From positions 1 through 39,911 of the IMG/VR virus record IMGVR_UViG_3300013230_000001: DNA of 39,911 nt, one strand, 5' to 3'. Every line of letters starts with the position of its first letter. Positions within the stretch are counted from its first letter, which is position 1. The notes below the pieces were generated by a model. The model did no database searches and had not been told where the DNA came from. It was given only the letters and a program-made list of their open reading frames with translations. A program made the translations under genes and the position numbers. Of this stretch, positions 38,771-39,911 are shown in pieces. Origin of the DNA: a virus.

Positions 38771-38799
38771 ATTATAGCGGCGACAAGGGGTCTTGTCAA
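38771..38799 (-). promoter_or_regulatory. Sigma70-type early promoter, distal of tandem pair
   Basis: Minus strand: TTGACA (38794-38799), 17 bases, TATAAT (38771-38776): a full consensus promoter. The A/T tract AAAAAAGTTTTTATAC immediately upstream of the -35 resembles an UP element. Such a promoter would compete strongly for unmodified host polymerase right after infection. Confidence 0.92.
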
Positions 38800-38819
38800 G
38801 TATAAAAACTTTTTTAGGC

Positions 38820-38852
38820 AAAAAATTGGCGGGATTTTTTTGCGCCCATTTT
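38820..38852 (-). terminator. Imperfect terminator after the spike gene
   Basis: Minus strand: AAAATGGGCG (38843-38852) pairs with CGCCAATTTT (38822-38831) with one G-A mismatch and an 11-base A-rich loop, then two further T. Placed 20 bases after the spike stop codon and before the tandem early promoters. Weaker than the other terminators. Confidence 0.45.
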
Positions 38853-38871
38853 GGTAATCAAAGGTCGATTT

Positions 38872-39911
38872 TCAATTTAGGTTAATGCCTGAAGGTCCAT
38901 CAATATCCACTGTAGTGCCTGTAATCTTGATAGCACCAGAAGACTTGAGATTTAATGCGCCAGTGACATCAATGGTAGTAGCACCTGTGATTGTATTCTT
39001 ATATGCACCAGTAATCGTGTTAGTATATGCACCAGTTTGTGTGGTAGTGATAGCACCTGTAATAGTATTTGTAATAGCACCAGTAATGGTGTTTTTGAAG
39101 TCACCTGTCAGTGTTGATGTAAGTGTGCCAGTGCCTGTAACTGTCAGTGGTTTAGTGACCGTCAATGTTGATAGTTTTGGCTCAAACTTAATGAAGTCTG
39201 TGCTTACTGCTTCTTCACCGATGCCAAGCTCTGCACTCTTAATGCCTTTGAATTTAGCATCGAGTTTTGCGGTGCCTAGGAGACTCCCTGTCATCGAATC
39301 GAGCAGGATGTCGCCTGGTTTGCTGTCTGGCAACTCTGCCTCTCCAAGACCACCTGTGAGGGCAATAGAGCCTGTTGTGGTCATGATACCAGCGTTTCCT
39401 TTTCCAATGATAGATGTAGACCAGTCACCATTATGCACTTCAGTTTTAAATGCTGTTGTAGTAGGTGTGTTACCTTTGTTGACAGCAATCAATAAATTCT
39501 CAAGTTGAGTAGACCCCCAGACAGGTGGGACAGCAGGACCAGTTGGATTGACGACTGTGCCCTGCGCTTCGATACGCATCTTCTGACCAGCAGCAATCCA
39601 AACGTTACCTGATGTTGCTAGACTCAAATCACCAGACTGTCTAACAGAATTGGTGCCCATAGGTGACCCAGTTTCTGTTGTCTTAGCGCCAGTTGTTTTC
39701 TCTGTATTCTTTACAGCATTAGTTTCGATGGTAGTGGCATCGTTGACAAACTTACCTGCTTTGATGACAACTTCACCACCACCAGAGTCTGGCAATTCAA
39801 ATCCAAACAGTCCACCCAGCGCCGCTGCTGCTACCTGTGTTGGCTCGTATCCTGACAAGATATTGACTGCCCGTGTAGCATTGAGTGTAAGGGTCTCAGC
39901 AGCATTCATGG
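38872..39911 (-). CDS. Baseplate spike protein, gp5-like C-terminal part (partial)
   Basis: At least 345 residues; the frame is open to the window edge, so the true N-terminus is probably missing. The C-terminal 80 residues are octapeptide repeats of the x-x-TGA-x-x-x type (TITGAITN, TITGAITT, TQTGAYTN, TITGAYKN), as in the triple beta-helix of the T4 gp5 needle, and end VDIDGPSGINLN, the usual close of gp5/VgrG-like spikes. Upstream are GSIALTGG and other beta-rich stretches. No lysozyme domain is in the visible part. It forms the cell-puncturing tip of the contractile tail. Confidence 0.75.
   Translation of the reverse strand, partial: MNAAETLTLNATRAVNILSGYEPTQVAAAALGGLFGFELPDSGGGEVVIKAGKFVNDATTIETNAVKNTEKTTGAKTTETGSPMGTNSVRQSGDLSLATSGNVWIAAGQKMRIEAQGTVVNPTGPAVPPVWGSTQLENLLIAVNKGNTPTTTAFKTEVHNGDWSTSIIGKGNAGIMTTTGSIALTGGLGEAELPDSKPGDILLDSMTGSLLGTAKLDAKFKGIKSAELGIGEEAVSTDFIKFEPKLSTLTVTKPLTVTGTGTLTSTLTGDFKNTITGAITNTITGAITTTQTGAYTNTITGAYKNTITGATTIDVTGALNLKSSGAIKITGTTVDIDGPSGINLN
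38925..39110 (-). repeat. Octapeptide-coding repeat of the spike needle
   Basis: About eight tandem 24-base units coding x-x-(T/S)G-(A/D)-x-x-x. On the plus strand they show as recurring gcaccagt(a/t)at or gcacctgt blocks. One octad equals one turn's contribution of a strand in the trimeric beta-helix. Confidence 0.75.

Noticed and set aside
38885-39508. 207-residue plus-strand ORF rich in Val, Pro and Ile
   Set aside because: Antisense of the octapeptide-repeat spike; its regular composition only mirrors the repeat.

Overview
The window looks like part of the genome of a T4-like cyanophage (a myovirus of marine Synechococcus or Prochlorococcus). Every convincing gene lies on the minus strand, so transcription runs from right to left. 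Evidence for the assignment: a T4 gp5-like spike C-terminus with octapeptide repeats at the right edge, very large fibre proteins and several tail-collar proteins, a perfect T4 late promoter (TATAAATA), phage tRNAs, a NodU/CmcH-type carbamoyltransferase, many 2-oxoglutarate/Fe(II) oxygenases, and tightly packed small genes with ATGA overlaps. No photosynthesis gene or T4 capsid/polymerase gene is visible, so the host is inferred from gene content.

Right to left: (1) 38872-39911 is the C-terminal part of a gp5-like baseplate spike, cut by the window edge and followed by an imperfect terminator. (2) 37.25-38.8 kb is a compact early operon. Two tandem sigma70-type promoters, both TTGACA-17-(TATAAT/TACAAT), read through two small genes, tRNA-Leu(UAA), another small gene, a 2OG-Fe(II) oxygenase and tRNA-Thr(UGU), ending at a strong 12-bp terminator. 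(3) 15.97-37.24 kb is a late structural block behind TATAAATA: a 3948-residue fibre-like protein, a frameshifted collar protein, a second collar protein, a 1614-residue fibre with Ig-like domains and an internal alpha/beta-hydrolase-like domain, a protein with a tail-assembly-chaperone-like segment, and two unrecognised proteins.

(4) 2.6-15.97 kb is an accessory region opening with a sigma70-type promoter (TTGACA-17-TATACT). It holds about 35 small or medium genes: five more 2OG-Fe(II) oxygenases (two are tandem paralogues), the carbamoyltransferase, a single-TM peptide, a probable frameshift locus at 11.35-11.95 kb, and an adjacent pair made of a beta-class DNA methyltransferase and a candidate PD-(D/E)XK nuclease, which may be a phage-borne restriction-modification unit. 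(5) 0-2.55 kb holds an SF2 helicase, a beta-rich unknown protein and another 2OG-Fe(II) oxygenase, then a short AT-rich end with inverted cyanobacterial DnaA-box-like sequences.

The most striking regulatory feature is a set of hairpins fused to promoters. In two places the loop of an intrinsic terminator is TTGACG and serves as the -35 box of a promoter whose -10 is exactly 17 bases further on. Three more sites carry an almost identical 20-base -10/operator-like element behind a GC hairpin. These could let single genes or small cassettes be insulated and expressed independently. No gene-free stretch exceeds 300 bases.
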